Assembly (NCBI RefSeq): GCF_000376385.1
Contig: NZ_AQWN01000005.1
Location: 1-64,000, forward strand
Reading direction: 5' to 3'
Origin: Desulfurispora thermophila DSM 16022
GTDB lineage: Bacteria; Bacillota; Desulfotomaculia; Desulfotomaculales; Desulfurisporaceae
Length of the DNA: 64,000 nucleotides
Within the stretch, counting starts at the first letter, position 1; each line of letters starts with the position of its first letter. The position numbers were made by a program, and so were the translations under genes. The notes under the pieces were generated by a model, which searched no databases, was not told the origin of the DNA, and saw nothing but the letters and a program-made list of their open reading frames with translations. Below are positions 8,002 to 16,674 of this stretch, in pieces.

Positions 8002-9135
8002 GTGAACGGAAAAAAGCGCAGGCTGGCCTGCTTCCTGCTGGGTGTGCTGTCCGCTCTCTGGCTAATCTGCCTACCGGCGGAAGCAGTTTCCCTGGAGCAA
8101 CTTTTAAAAGAAACGCGGGCCAAGCTGACGCAAAAGAAACAACAGGTTAATGAAACTAAACGCGAAGTGCGCAACTTTTCCCAGCAGGTGGCCGCGCTGG
8201 ATCAGGACATTCAAGTGCGCCAGCAACAGATTAACAACCTGGAGGGCAGTATTCAGTTGACCAGAGAGCAACTGAGCCGCATCAATGCAGAGCTGGCCGA
8301 GGCCCGCCGTCAGCTGGCGGAAAAAAATGAACTGTTGCGCCAGCGGGTGCGGGGAGTATATCTGGCCGGTGAATGCAGCTACCTGGAGGTGTTGCTGGAC
8401 GCGCAGGATTTCAGCGACTTTATCTCCCGTTTGACCCTGTTGCGCCGCCTGGTGGAACAGGATCGACAAATCGTGCAGCAGGTGGAGGACTGGCAGCAGC
8501 AGGTGGCCGAGCGGAAGAAAAAGGTGGAGGACAAGCAGCAAACCCTGCTGGCCCTGCTGGGTGAGCAGGAGCGGGCCCGCCAGCAGCTGGCGGCCAGCAA
8601 ATCGGCCAAAGAGCAGCTGCTGGCCGATGCCCGGGAGGACCTGCGCAAGTTTGAGGCCGAGGCGGCCGCTCTGGAAGCCAAAGAACAAAAGATCATCGCC
8701 CAGATTATCGCCCAGCGGCAGAAAAAGAACGCGCCGCGCAAGGGCAGCGGGGTTTTCGCCTGGCCGGTGCCCGGGCATACCAGCATCTCCTCACCTTTCG
8801 GCGACCGCGTTCACCCCATTCTGGGCGTGGTGAGGCACCACAACGGCATCGACATCCCGGCTCCCACGGGCACACCGGTGGTGGCCGCTCAGGACGGTAC
8901 GGTGATTGATGTGGGCAGCATGAGCGGTTACGGCCTGATTGTCATGCTGGATCACGGCGGCGGGCTGACCACCCTTTACGCCCACCTTTCCTCCCAGGCC
9001 GTGCGGGTGGGGCAGGAAGTGAAAAAGGGTCAGGTAATTGGCGCCGTGGGCAGTACGGGTATGTCCACCGGTCCGCACCTGGATTTTTCCGTGCGGGTGA
9101 ACGGCTCGCCGGTCAATCCCATGGGTTATTTCTAG
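8002..9135 (+). CDS. EnvC-like coiled-coil LytM/M23 protein
   Basis: A secreted murein hydrolase or hydrolase activator of 377 residues: signal sequence (1-27), two long coiled coils (about 30-110 and 140-240, with hinge [16 protein letters not shown]), a basic linker and a C-terminal M23 domain (about 255-377). The M23 metal site has HNGID (first His and Asp) and YAHLS, but the usual H-x-H is GPHLDF, so the second His, normally a zinc ligand, is Asp. It may therefore act like EnvC as an activator, or bind metal through Asp. GTG at 8002 follows GAAGGGAG. It is third in ftsE-ftsX-envC. Confidence 0.92.
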   Translation: MNGKKRRLACFLLGVLSALWLICLPAEAVSLEQLLKETRAKLTQKKQQVNETKREVRNFSQQVAALDQDIQVRQQQINNLEGSIQLTREQLSRINAELAEARRQLAEKNELLRQRVRGVYLAGECSYLEVLLDAQDFSDFISRLTLLRRLVEQDRQIVQQVEDWQQQVAERKKKVEDKQQTLLALLGEQERARQQLAASKSAKEQLLADAREDLRKFEAEAAALEAKEQKIIAQIIAQRQKKNAPRKGSGVFAWPVPGHTSISSPFGDRVHPILGVVRHHNGIDIPAPTGTPVVAAQDGTVIDVGSMSGYGLIVMLDHGGGLTTLYAHLSSQAVRVGQEVKKGQVIGAVGSTGMSTGPHLDFSVRVNGSPVNPMGYF

Positions 9136-9229
9136 CATTGCACATGCTCGCACTGCATTATCCCAGCCGCGACTGAGCCGCTGGTGCTGCCCGGTACGAA
9201 ATTCGGGCGAGCGAAGGATGCACACCCGC
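9136..9229 (+). repeat. Short-form repeat, copy G
   Basis: Starts directly after the stop codon of the LytM gene with GCATTGCACATGCTCGC, a variant of the hairpin seen complete at 38580, then joins the right half of the long repeat (CGACTGAGCCG, GGTGCTGCC) and ends with the standard right terminus at 9204-9229. The same fusion is found in reverse at 18800-18904, which defines a short subfamily of about 95-105 bp lacking the two AGGA hairpins. Confidence 0.8.
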
Positions 9230-9253
9230 GTTCAGGTATACCAAGAGAAACAC

Positions 9254-9298
9254 AGCCGGCGGGTGACTGCCCTGTGGGCGGTTACCCGCCCGGCTTTT
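9254..9298 (+). terminator. Terminator after the ftsEX-LytM operon
   Basis: AGCCGGCGGGT pairs with ACCCGCCCGGCT (one bulge) and is followed by TTTTTTA. It separates the operon from ctpA. Confidence 0.85.
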
Positions 9299-9311
9299 TT
9301 ACTGGATGGCA

Positions 9312-9343
9312 TTGTCATGCCCCGTGGCTTGTTGTAGTATAAT
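9312..9343 (+). promoter_or_regulatory. Probable promoter of ctpA
   Basis: A consensus -10 TATAAT at 9338-9343 with TTGTCA at 9312-9317. The spacer is long (20 bp), or 17 bp if TAGTAT at 9335-9340 is the -10. It lies between the terminator and the strong Shine-Dalgarno of ctpA. Confidence 0.6.
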
Positions 9344-9369
9344 AACGTATGCGAGGAAGGTGATGGGAC

Positions 9370-10548
9370 ATGGAATACACGCCGCGGGAATGGAGCGGTG
9401 GCGAACGCAGGCAAAGCCGTGGTTTTCGCTGGCTGGCTTTGCTGTTATTTTTGCTGTTTTTGCTGGTGGGTAGCTTGCTGGCGAAAAATTACCAGCACCT
9501 GGGCAACCTGCTGCGCGTGCTGGTGCTGGTCAAAACCCAGTACCTGCACCCGGTGAGCACGGGCGCGCTGGTGGACGGGGCCATGCAGGGTATAGTGGAT
9601 GCACTGGACGACCCGTACTCGGTCTATCTGGATGCCCGCACTTTCAAACAGCTGCAGGAGCAGATCCGCGGTTCCTTCGGCGGGCTGGGCATACTGGTGG
9701 GGCTGAAGAACAACCAGCTGACCGTGGTGCGTACATATGAAAATACACCGGCCTTTGAGAACGGTATTCAACCGGGTGATGTGATTGCTAAAATTGACCA
9801 GCATGATGCCCGGGGCATGGATCTGGAAACCGCGGTGCAGCTCATGCGCGGGCCGGTGGGCAGCAAGGTGCACCTTTCCATCATCCGGCCGGGCCGGGCA
9901 GAGCCCCTGGATCTGACCATTACCCGGCAGGAAATCAGTGTGCCCACCGTGCAGAGCAGGATACTGGATCAAGAGGCGGGCATCGGTTACCTGGCCATTG
10001 CCCAGTTTACCGAAAAAACCGCCGAGGAAGTGGAGCAGGCGCTGCAAAAACTGCAAAAAGAGGGCCTCAAGGCGCTGGTGCTGGATTTGCGCGACAACCC
10101 GGGCGGCGAGTTGCGTTCGGCGGTGCATGTGGCCGGTTATTTTGTCCCGCCCGGTCCGGTGGTGTACATCCAGTACCGGGGCGGTCAGGAGGATGAACTG
10201 AAGGCGGAAGGGCAGCCGCTGCGCCTGCCGCTGGTGGTGCTGGTGAACGGTAACAGCGCCAGCGCGGCCGAGATTCTGGCCGGGGCAATCAAGGACCGTG
10301 GCACAGGCCGGCTGGTGGGCGAAAAAACCTTTGGTAAAGGTGTGGTGCAGACAGTTTTCAATTTGAGTGACGGGGCGGGGCTCAAACTGACCACAGCCCG
10401 CTATTTGACGCCGGGGCGGCATGACATCAACAAGAAGGGTATCCAGCCCGATATTATCGTGGAGCAGGCGCCCGGTGCGGCGGTGGACCGGCAGCTGGAA
10501 AAGGCCCGCCAGCTCCTGCAGGAAAAGCTGGTCCGCCCGGCAGCGTAG
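9370..10548 (+). CDS. ctpA: C-terminal processing peptidase (S41)
   Basis: A membrane-anchored serine protease of 392 residues that cleaves proteins near their C-terminus outside the cytoplasmic membrane. It has an N-terminal helix (about 20-38), a PDZ domain (about 95-180, FGGLGILVGLKN to VGSKVHLSIIRPG) and an S41 catalytic core (about 195-370). The catalytic Ser is in NGNSASAAEI and the Lys in GEKTFGKG. ATG at 9370 follows GAGGAAGGTGAT. Position after ftsEX and the LytM protein is common in Firmicutes and suggests a role in turnover of cell-wall enzymes, which is inference. It has its own promoter. Confidence 0.94.
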   Translation: MEYTPREWSGGERRQSRGFRWLALLLFLLFLLVGSLLAKNYQHLGNLLRVLVLVKTQYLHPVSTGALVDGAMQGIVDALDDPYSVYLDARTFKQLQEQIRGSFGGLGILVGLKNNQLTVVRTYENTPAFENGIQPGDVIAKIDQHDARGMDLETAVQLMRGPVGSKVHLSIIRPGRAEPLDLTITRQEISVPTVQSRILDQEAGIGYLAIAQFTEKTAEEVEQALQKLQKEGLKALVLDLRDNPGGELRSAVHVAGYFVPPGPVVYIQYRGGQEDELKAEGQPLRLPLVVLVNGNSASAAEILAGAIKDRGTGRLVGEKTFGKGVVQTVFNLSDGAGLKLTTARYLTPGRHDINKKGIQPDIIVEQAPGAAVDRQLEKARQLLQEKLVRPAA

Positions 10549-10625
10549 CGGCGGGAGTAAAGGTTGACTGTCTTCGCTGTTTTGGTTGCTGGTAGCGCCC
10601 GGGCTGAACCGGGTATGGTAACTGG

Positions 10626-10655
10626 TTGACGGCGTGACCGGCCGGGGCATATAAT
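10626..10655 (+). promoter_or_regulatory. Promoter of the CooT-like gene
   Basis: TTGACG (10626-10631), 18-bp spacer, TATAAT (10650-10655). An ATG at 10662 is too close to the -10 to be translated from this promoter, which supports the start at 10716. Confidence 0.8.
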
Positions 10656-10715
10656 GAATATATGAAAATTGTTATGGCAGGCTCTTTAAGTTTGCCGGGG
10701 GAGGGTATAAGATTT

Positions 10716-10910
10716 ATGTGCGAAGCCAATGCTTACCTGCGCCAGGGCGGCAAGGAGGAGCTTTTTCTGGAAATGGTGGACAAGGTGCAGCCCCAGCCCG
10801 ACGGCAGCCTGATGCTGGAGGACATTTTCGGCCGGCGCAAAATGGTGAAGGCGCGCATTGCCGAACTGGAACTGGTCAATCACCGCATTATCCTGGAAAA
10901 GGCTGAATGA
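10716..10910 (+). CDS. cooT: CooT-family small nickel-binding protein
   Basis: A 64-residue cytoplasmic protein starting MCEANAYL, the conserved CooT N-terminus whose Cys at position 2 binds nickel in the characterised family member linked to CO dehydrogenase maturation. The rest (EELFLEMVDKV, DGSLMLEDIFGRRK, LVNHRIILE) matches the family pattern of a small beta barrel. ATG at 10716 has GGGGAGG 12 nt upstream and fits the promoter at 10626-10655. No CO dehydrogenase or other nickel gene lies nearby, so its client here is unknown. A terminator follows directly. Confidence 0.82.
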   Translation: MCEANAYLRQGGKEELFLEMVDKVQPQPDGSLMLEDIFGRRKMVKARIAELELVNHRIILEKAE

Positions 10911-10924
10911 AGCTTTGCGGCTGG

Positions 10925-10951
10925 AGCCGGGCGAAACGGCCCGGCTTTTTT
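10925..10951 (+). terminator. Terminator after cooT
   Basis: AGCCGGGC (10925-10932) and GCCCGGCT (10939-10946) form an 8-bp stem followed by TTTTTG. Confidence 0.87.
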
Positions 10952-10980
10952 GTATCCGCCGGCGAAGGATACACACCTGC
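10952..10980 (+). repeat. Solo right end of the repeat family, degenerate
   Basis: GGCGAAGGATACACACCTGC matches the last 20 nt of the right terminus with two changes. GTATCC and GGATAC around it form a 6-bp stem. The flank TTACGCTGTAGT at about 11001-11012 is the reverse complement of ACTACAGCGTAA at 25645-25656 beside another end, so the conserved flank may extend beyond the core. Confidence 0.65.
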
Positions 10981-11047
10981 AATGGTCAAATTAAAAAATT
11001 ACGCTGTAGTACCAATTGCCTGGGTGAAAGATAAAGAGGTGAAAGCA

Positions 11048-11686
11048 TTGCCGGGAGAGAGGAGTTTGTTCACAACAGGAGAGGAATGGGATCTGTCCGG
11101 TTGTGTCAATCTGGAGGATTTGGCCCGGCGGGTGCGCGGCTGCAGCCGCTGTCCGCTGCGCCAGGGGGCCAGCCAGGTGGTCTTCGGCGAGGGCAACCCG
11201 CAGGCCCGCCTGGTGCTGTGCGGCGAGGGGCCGGGTGCCGATGAAGACCGCCTGGGGCGGCCCTTTGTGGGCCGGGCGGGGCAGCTTTTGGACAAAATCC
11301 TGGCCGCCTGCGGCTTTGAGCGCTTTACCCACGTCTATATCCTGAACACGGTCAAATGCCGGCCGCCGGGCAACCGCATTCCCACTCCCCAGGAACGGCA
11401 GGCCTGCCGGCCCAACCTGGACGCCCAGCTGCGCATATTAAAACCGCAAATCATGGTTTTGCTGGGCGCCACCGCTTTGCAGGAAATCCTGGGGGCGGAC
11501 AGGCGCATTACCCGCGACCGGGGCAAGTGGGTGCAAATGGGCGGCGTGTGGATCATGCCCACCTACCACCCGGCCGCTCTGCTGCGCAACCCTGCTCTGA
11601 AACGAGACACCTGGGAGGACTTCAAACAGGTGGTCTATAAATATCGTGAACTGATTGACCCGCAACATTACTCGCCGCATTGTTAG
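11048..11686 (+). CDS. Uracil-DNA glycosylase, family 4
   Basis: A base-excision repair enzyme of 212 residues that removes uracil (deaminated cytosine) from DNA. It has the [4Fe-4S] cluster cysteines of family 4 (CSRCPL near residue 30, C in NTVKCRPPGN, C in ERQAC), motif GEGPGADEDRLGRPF and the C-terminal TYHPAALLR loop. TTG at 11048 is preceded at 5 nt by AAAGAGGTGA and gives normal family length; an ATG at 10981 would add 22 residues from repeat-flank DNA. A terminator follows. With uvrB, uvrA and uvrC downstream it adds to a repair-rich stretch. Confidence 0.93.
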   Translation: MPGERSLFTTGEEWDLSGCVNLEDLARRVRGCSRCPLRQGASQVVFGEGNPQARLVLCGEGPGADEDRLGRPFVGRAGQLLDKILAACGFERFTHVYILNTVKCRPPGNRIPTPQERQACRPNLDAQLRILKPQIMVLLGATALQEILGADRRITRDRGKWVQMGGVWIMPTYHPAALLRNPALKRDTWEDFKQVVYKYRELIDPQHYSPHC

Positions 11687-11699
11687 GTTCATCATTTTG

Positions 11700-11727
11700 C
11701 GCCCTGCTGTGAGAGCAGGGCGTTTTT
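11700..11727 (+). terminator. Terminator after the uracil-DNA glycosylase gene
   Basis: CGCCCTGCT (11700-11708) and AGCAGGGCG (11714-11722) form a perfect 9-bp stem with loop GTGAG, followed by TTTTTA. Confidence 0.9.
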
Positions 11728-11786
11728 ATATTCCCGTGCCGCCCGGGCCATACTAAACCTGAGAAATGCGGGGAGGGCGGTGCGCG

Positions 11787-13082
11787 ATGCCGGGAAGGCG
11801 ACCATGGCTGTATTGCTTGTTGCTGGTACTGTTGCTGACCATGTCTGCAGGTTTGCTCACCGGCTGTGGCAAGAAAAAACAGACGGCGAAGAAACCCAAT
11901 CCCACCAAAGTAAAAATTGCTATCTGCCTGGCCGACATGCAGCGGGATGGTAATAAAACCATTGCCCGGACCATCAAAAAGGAGGCCCAAACCGCCGGGG
12001 TGGATTTACTCTTGGCCGAGGCGGGCGGCGATGCCTTCAAGCAGGTGAGCCAGCTGCAGGAACTGGGGCAGAAAAAGGTGAAAGCCGTCATCTGGCAGCC
12101 GGTGAACGCCGCTTTGGGCCAGCAGGTGCTGCCGCAACTGGCCCGGGACAAAATCAAGGTGGTGGTTCTGGACAGTCTGCCCCGGGAGGCGGCCGTGGAT
12201 GGCTACGTGGCGGCCAATCACGCCCTCACCGGGCAGCTGCTGGCCCGCTACGCGCTGGAGCGGCAGGCGCGCCGGGTGGTGCTGCTGGGTGGCGACCCGC
12301 AGGACCGGGCGGTGGCGGCCATGGTAGAAAGCGTGCAGCGGGAACTGGCTGCCGCCGGTGTGCAGCCGCTGGCGGTACTGGAACATCCGGTGGAGAAAAC
12401 CCCGGCTGTATCCGGCGAACTGGCCCGCCTGGACGCGGGCGGCGGTTTTGATGCTGTACTGGCCACCGACAGCAAACTGGCGGTGGAAGCGGTCAAATAT
12501 CTGCAGGGCCAAAACCGCACCGCCCGGGTGACCACGGTGGGCGTGGGAGCGGACGAAGCGGCTAGCCAGGCCCTGGCCGCCGGCCTGCACGATGCCGAGA
12601 TCGATACCCGGCCGGATCTGCTGGCCCGCTACGCTCTGAATGCGGCCAGGGAGCTGGCCGAAAAAGGCCAGTGGTCTTACGAGGGCCAGCTCACCGAGGG
12701 CACCAGCGCGGTACCCTATCGCTACACTCCGGTGCGCCTCATCGACCAGCAAAACATTTACCTGCTGGCCGAGCGCTGGCAGTCGCTGACCAAGGGCGGA
12801 CAAAAAGGCGGCCAGGGGCAATCGGGCAGCGCGGGCCAGTCCGGCGGCGGCCAGGGTGGCGGGAGTAGCGGTAGCTCCGGCGGTCAGGGAAGTACCTCGC
12901 CGGGTGGCCAGGGCGGCGGTGAGCAAAAAAAGACCGTCTTACGCATTACCACCATGGAAGGCCAAACCATGGAAGTGGAAGTGCCGGGTGAGATTAAAAA
13001 GATCGAAACCCAGGGTGCCGGCGGCAGGCAGGGCGGGGGTCAGAAAAGCACCGGTCGTTCCGGCAGCGGTCAGGAGGAGTAG
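11787..13082 (+). CDS. Periplasmic-binding-type lipoprotein with Gly-rich tail
   Basis: A secreted lipoprotein of 431 residues: signal peptide with lipobox LLTGC (Cys at about 27), then a type-1 periplasmic-binding fold (about 40-330) resembling ribose/galactose binders (VKIAICLADMQRDGN, DGYVAANHALTGQLLARYAL, GVGADEAASQALAAGLHDAEID). The substrate is not evident. Residues about 337-385 are almost only Gly, Ser and Gln, followed by a short strand-rich segment (TVLRITTMEGQTMEVEVPG) and a second Gly-rich end. This tail is not part of normal binding proteins. ATG at 11787 has GGGAGGG 9 nt upstream. No transporter genes are adjacent, so it may be a sensor or wall-located binder rather than an ABC component. 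Confidence 0.8.
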   Translation: MPGRRPWLYCLLLVLLLTMSAGLLTGCGKKKQTAKKPNPTKVKIAICLADMQRDGNKTIARTIKKEAQTAGVDLLLAEAGGDAFKQVSQLQELGQKKVKAVIWQPVNAALGQQVLPQLARDKIKVVVLDSLPREAAVDGYVAANHALTGQLLARYALERQARRVVLLGGDPQDRAVAAMVESVQRELAAAGVQPLAVLEHPVEKTPAVSGELARLDAGGGFDAVLATDSKLAVEAVKYLQGQNRTARVTTVGVGADEAASQALAAGLHDAEIDTRPDLLARYALNAARELAEKGQWSYEGQLTEGTSAVPYRYTPVRLIDQQNIYLLAERWQSLTKGGQKGGQGQSGSAGQSGGGQGGGSSGSSGGQGSTSPGGQGGGEQKKTVLRITTMEGQTMEVEVPGEIKKIETQGAGGRQGGGQKSTGRSGSGQEE

Positions 13083-13165
13083 CAGGAAGGGCCGCAGCGG
13101 GAAGGAGAGCAGCAGCAGTAGTATGACGGAGGAAAAAAAGGTTGTGAGGGGTAAATGTCGTAGCA

Positions 13166-13194
13166 TTGGATTAGCAGGAATATTTTGTTATAAT
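13166..13194 (+). promoter_or_regulatory. Promoter of the large SLH gene
   Basis: TTGGAT (13166-13171), 17-bp spacer, TATAAT (13189-13194). It leaves a leader of about 115 nt before the ATG, in which CAGCCCGG near 13207 can pair with CCGGGCTG near 13274. No known riboswitch class is recognisable. Confidence 0.75.
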
Positions 13195-13318
13195 AAATCC
13201 AGGGCCAGCCCGGTGCAGAAATTGTTGCGGTAGTCGATACTTTTAATAAGGGTGATTGTACCGTTTCATTGGCCGGGCTGATCCGTAGTATTTTTACGTT
13301 TCGGAAAGGAGAGAAAAA

Positions 13319-16300
13319 ATGCGGCTATCTGGAGCATGGAAAAGGATTAACTATTTGGTTGTCTGGTTGCTTACTTTAAGTTTGCTTCTTACATCCACAC
13401 CGCATGCCGACGCGGCAGTGACGGTGATTACACCGGTGGCCATGCCGGGAGCCGGTACATATGACCGGACGCAGGAGGTAATATTGTACTCTTATGACAG
13501 CGCCAATCCATCGGCAAATGTAAAAATTTATTACAGTAAGTACGGGCGGGAAATGATTCCGCAAAGCGAATATACCAGCATGAATTCCTCAACAGATATA
13601 ACTTCACTGCCCAAGATTACCATTGACGAAGATAGCGTTTTGAATGTAAGCGCCTACAATGAAAGTGATTTGGCAAATAAAAAATATACTCAATTCCGTT
13701 ATGTAATCAACGCCAGCGTGCTGAGCGTTTACCCGGGCTATTATACCGACTCGGTCAGCGGGGCGGTTTATTCCCGGGTCTACATCAAGTTCAGCCGCAA
13801 GATGAACCTGGACAAGATGAGCCAGCTGAATTTCGAAGTCCGGCAGGGCAATGAAACAGCCCAGCTGGAAAAGAAAGACGTTCTGGGCAGGGATGCGACC
13901 AATAACCAGGTCTATATCGACCTGCTTAAAAGATTGGATGGCGATCAGGACTACAAACTGACCATTGTTCCCTCGGTGAAAGGTGCTTTGCCCGACGGCA
14001 GCAATGCCGAAGTAAGAGACAGTGACGGCAAGCTTTTTGCGGGTCAACTGCAGTATACCTTCCACACCCTGAAGGACGCTCCCTATACTTTCTATGGTTC
14101 GGTTTGGACCGAGCTGGAGCACTATGCCACCAGCAGTTCGGCTACCATCAAAGTGCGGGGTACCTATCTGGAAAAGGTTGGGGATGAATGGAAAGCGCAG
14201 CTCAGTGGCGGTAAAGATATTAAAATCCAGTTCTTTAAAGCAGAGAAAAACAATTCTTATGTATTCAAGGGAGAAGGGACGATCAATACTGTCGGCGTCG
14301 ACGGCTTCGAGGGTGAAATTACCGGTATTGATTTGAGTGCAGCGGGCGATTATGTAGTTAAGGCCTATGCAGGGAGTGGTACCGGTTATGAGCTGTTTGC
14401 GGAAAACACCTTCACAGTAGGTGCGTTAAACAGCCCCCAACTGAAGAATACGCCCGAGGTGTCTCCGGTGGGAGGTGTGTATAAATACTTTGAACCGGTC
14501 AAGGTGACTTTGAGCACATCGCAGTCCGGTGTGGATATTTACTATACTCTGGTGGATAAGTCCGATTATCCCAACGGCCTCAACCCGCAGGTAGGCAACA
14601 AGTATACCGGCCCTATATCCATTGATCCCAAAACGTTGGGTGGGGGAGATAATCCGACCTATGTTTTAAGGGCGATTGCCCGCAAGGGCAATGTCTTCAG
14701 TCCGGAAATCAAAGCCGAGTATGCTTTCAACACCACACTGGGGTATTTGCAGTACGGGCCTACCGGAAGCAATGTGGCCATTAATGAAAAGCCCTATATC
14801 AAATTTGGCCGGGCGGTCAAACCCGATGTCGCAAACAAGTTTTTCCTGAAAAAAATCCTGGACGGCAATAAATTTGAGTATGTCAGCGGCCGGGTGAGGT
14901 ATGATTCGCTGGAGCACAAGGCGGTCTTTTACCCCGATGCGCCTTTGCAGCCCGGCACCCGGTACCAGGGTTATGTATTGAAGACCGTGCAGGATCTGGA
15001 AGGAAATAACTTCAACCCCGGTAGTGACATGGATAGCGATTCTTCCGGCTTTTACTGGGAGTTTACCACCGGGGCCGGGCAGGGCATACTGGTGGACGGC
15101 AACGCCCTGGTGGGTAACAGCACATCGGTGAATAAAAACCCTGTACGCATAGATGTTACACTGGCCAATATTAATATGGTTACCATCAACAAAATTCCCG
15201 CCCTGCCGGCTGAGAGCAATAGCGATGATGAGACCCAGAAGCACTATTATGCGGAAGTGCCATTGAAGCCGGGCAGGAACAGTATAGAAGTGGTGACTAC
15301 CGCCACAGACGGCAGTACGGAAACATACAAATTTACCATTGTTTTTGCTGACGTGCTGGCGGACGGAGCGGAAAGACAGGTTGTTTTGGATGAAAAAGGA
15401 AAGATTGAACTGTTTGGTAAAAAATTGAACATGCAGTTTGCACCGGGCACACATTTGTATGATACCAACAACGAGCTGGGTGCTTCCGTAGATCAGACCA
15501 TCAAGGTAGAGGCCTATAAGCAACAAATGGTCAAAGGGTCGCCCGCCGTGGGTTATGTGTTTGACATTTATGCCAAGGCCGATGCCCAGAAGACCGGAAA
15601 TGTGGACTTGAATAACAAGGCGGAAGCTACAATCACTGTGCCGTATGATAAGCAAGTATCCCAGGTGTCGAAGAGTGCACTGTCGGTAGTTTTTCGCCCG
15701 GACAGTTACAGTGATTGGCAGGTACTGGGTGGTACGGTGGATACCGGCAAATCCAGTGTAAAAGTGCCGTTTAAGGGCTTTGGGGAGTATGTGGTAGTAA
15801 ACCGCATCCCGGCTTTCCCCGACTTCGAGCAGGTTGGATGGGCCAAAATGTATGTGGAGTACCTGTGGGCCAGGGGGATTATGAATGAAGATCCGGCCAA
15901 ACAGCCTTTCTTCGGTTTGTTGGAAACTGACGGCACGGAAACACCCATAACCCGAGGGGAATTTACCGTCATGTTGGCCAGGGCGCTGGGCTACAATCCC
16001 GAACAGGTTAGCAAGAGCGAATTGCGCACAGTAAGCCTGTTCAGTGATCTGCGTATTGAAAGTGGCGCCGCCCAGGCCAGGGATTTGCAGACCGGTCGCT
16101 GGTATGATATTCCGCTGGATGACTACAAGTACATCTACCTGGCTGCCCGTAATGGCGTGGCCACGGGTGTGCTCACCCCTACTTACGAACACGCTTTTGA
16201 TTATTACAACTATATTTCGCGTGAGCAAGTAGCCACCATGCTCTGCCGGGCTATGAACCTGAAGGTGGATGATGACGACACCAAGGTTTCCAGCACCATG

Positions 16301-16492
16301 CAGAAAATGTTTACCGACACTGACTCGGCCAATATGTCCCAGTGGGCCATGCCCTATATCCTGGCCACAGTGAAAGCCGGGTATCTGGCGGGCTTCCCGG
16401 ACAAGACCTTTGGTGCCAAACAGTACTTCACCCGCCCCCAGGCGGCCAAAACCATTTACATGATGATGAAAAAAGCCAAGCTAATCAAATAG
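13319..16492 (+). CDS. Large SLH-domain surface protein with Ig-like domains
   Basis: A secreted protein of 1057 residues: signal peptide (1-33, ending PHADA), several beta-sandwich modules (about 35-840) and three C-terminal SLH domains (about 845-910, 925-995 and 1000-1055; FPDFEQVGWAKMYVEYL, DYKYIYLAARNGVATG, WAMPYILATVKAGYLAGFPD) that attach it to the wall. Among the modules are Big_5-like segments (YINASVLSVYPGYY region, and PYIKFGRAVKP) and chitobiase-like segments (PVGGVYKYFEPVKVTLSTS). ATG at 13319 follows GGAAAGGAG. Base composition is clearly lower in GC than the flanking genes. It could be an S-layer protein or a large cell-surface adhesin; the strong promoter and long leader favour high expression. 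Confidence 0.9.
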   Translation: MRLSGAWKRINYLVVWLLTLSLLLTSTPHADAAVTVITPVAMPGAGTYDRTQEVILYSYDSANPSANVKIYYSKYGREMIPQSEYTSMNSSTDITSLPKITIDEDSVLNVSAYNESDLANKKYTQFRYVINASVLSVYPGYYTDSVSGAVYSRVYIKFSRKMNLDKMSQLNFEVRQGNETAQLEKKDVLGRDATNNQVYIDLLKRLDGDQDYKLTIVPSVKGALPDGSNAEVRDSDGKLFAGQLQYTFHTLKDAPYTFYGSVWTELEHYATSSSATIKVRGTYLEKVGDEWKAQLSGGKDIKIQFFKAEKNNSYVFKGEGTINTVGVDGFEGEITGIDLSAAGDYVVKAYAGSGTGYELFAENTFTVGALNSPQLKNTPEVSPVGGVYKYFEPVKVTLSTSQSGVDIYYTLVDKSDYPNGLNPQVGNKYTGPISIDPKTLGGGDNPTYVLRAIARKGNVFSPEIKAEYAFNTTLGYLQYGPTGSNVAINEKPYIKFGRAVKPDVANKFFLKKILDGNKFEYVSGRVRYDSLEHKAVFYPDAPLQPGTRYQGYVLKTVQDLEGNNFNPGSDMDSDSSGFYWEFTTGAGQGILVDGNALVGNSTSVNKNPVRIDVTLANINMVTINKIPALPAESNSDDETQKHYYAEVPLKPGRNSIEVVTTATDGSTETYKFTIVFADVLADGAERQVVLDEKGKIELFGKKLNMQFAPGTHLYDTNNELGASVDQTIKVEAYKQQMVKGSPAVGYVFDIYAKADAQKTGNVDLNNKAEATITVPYDKQVSQVSKSALSVVFRPDSYSDWQVLGGTVDTGKSSVKVPFKGFGEYVVVNRIPAFPDFEQVGWAKMYVEYLWARGIMNEDPAKQPFFGLLETDGTETPITRGEFTVMLARALGYNPEQVSKSELRTVSLFSDLRIESGAAQARDLQTGRWYDIPLDDYKYIYLAARNGVATGVLTPTYEHAFDYYNYISREQVATMLCRAMNLKVDDDDTKVSSTMQKMFTDTDSANMSQWAMPYILATVKAGYLAGFPDKTFGAKQYFTRPQAAKTIYMMMKKAKLIK

Positions 16493-16512
16493 TCTTCTTG
16501 TTAAATGATTTC

Positions 16513-16550
16513 GCCGGCAGGTGATATAATTTACCTGCCGGCTTTTGGTT
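16513..16550 (+). terminator. Terminator after the large SLH gene
   Basis: GCCGGCAGGT (16513-16522) and ACCTGCCGGC (16533-16542) form a perfect 10-bp stem, followed by TTTTGGTTTT. Confidence 0.88.
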
Positions 16551-16582
16551 TTAAAGCCTGAAAAATAAAAAATCACTTCCAG

Positions 16583-16615
16583 TTGTCCACAACCTGCCTG
16601 AACATGTGATATAAT
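16583..16615 (+). promoter_or_regulatory. Extended -10 promoter of uvrB
   Basis: TGATATAAT at 16607-16615 is a perfect extended -10. TTGTCC at 16583-16588 lies at a non-standard 21-bp distance, so the extended -10 probably carries the activity. Confidence 0.65.
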
Positions 16616-16674
16616 CCTGGTGATAATACTCATAGAACAAAAATTCGTTGCCGGTGGGCAAAGGAGGGGGCTTT

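Noticed and set aside
10907-11047. ATG at 10907 as start of the uracil-DNA glycosylase
   Set aside because: It would lie upstream of the cooT terminator and translate a hairpin and repeat remnant; TTG 11048 has a proper Shine-Dalgarno and family length.
13123-13233. 36-codon ORF between the binding-protein gene and the SLH gene
   Set aside because: The Shine-Dalgarno is too far away, and the frame runs through a near-consensus promoter.
13195-13318. Cyclic di-GMP riboswitch before the large SLH gene
   Set aside because: A long-range stem can form, but the conserved GEMM core sequences are missing.
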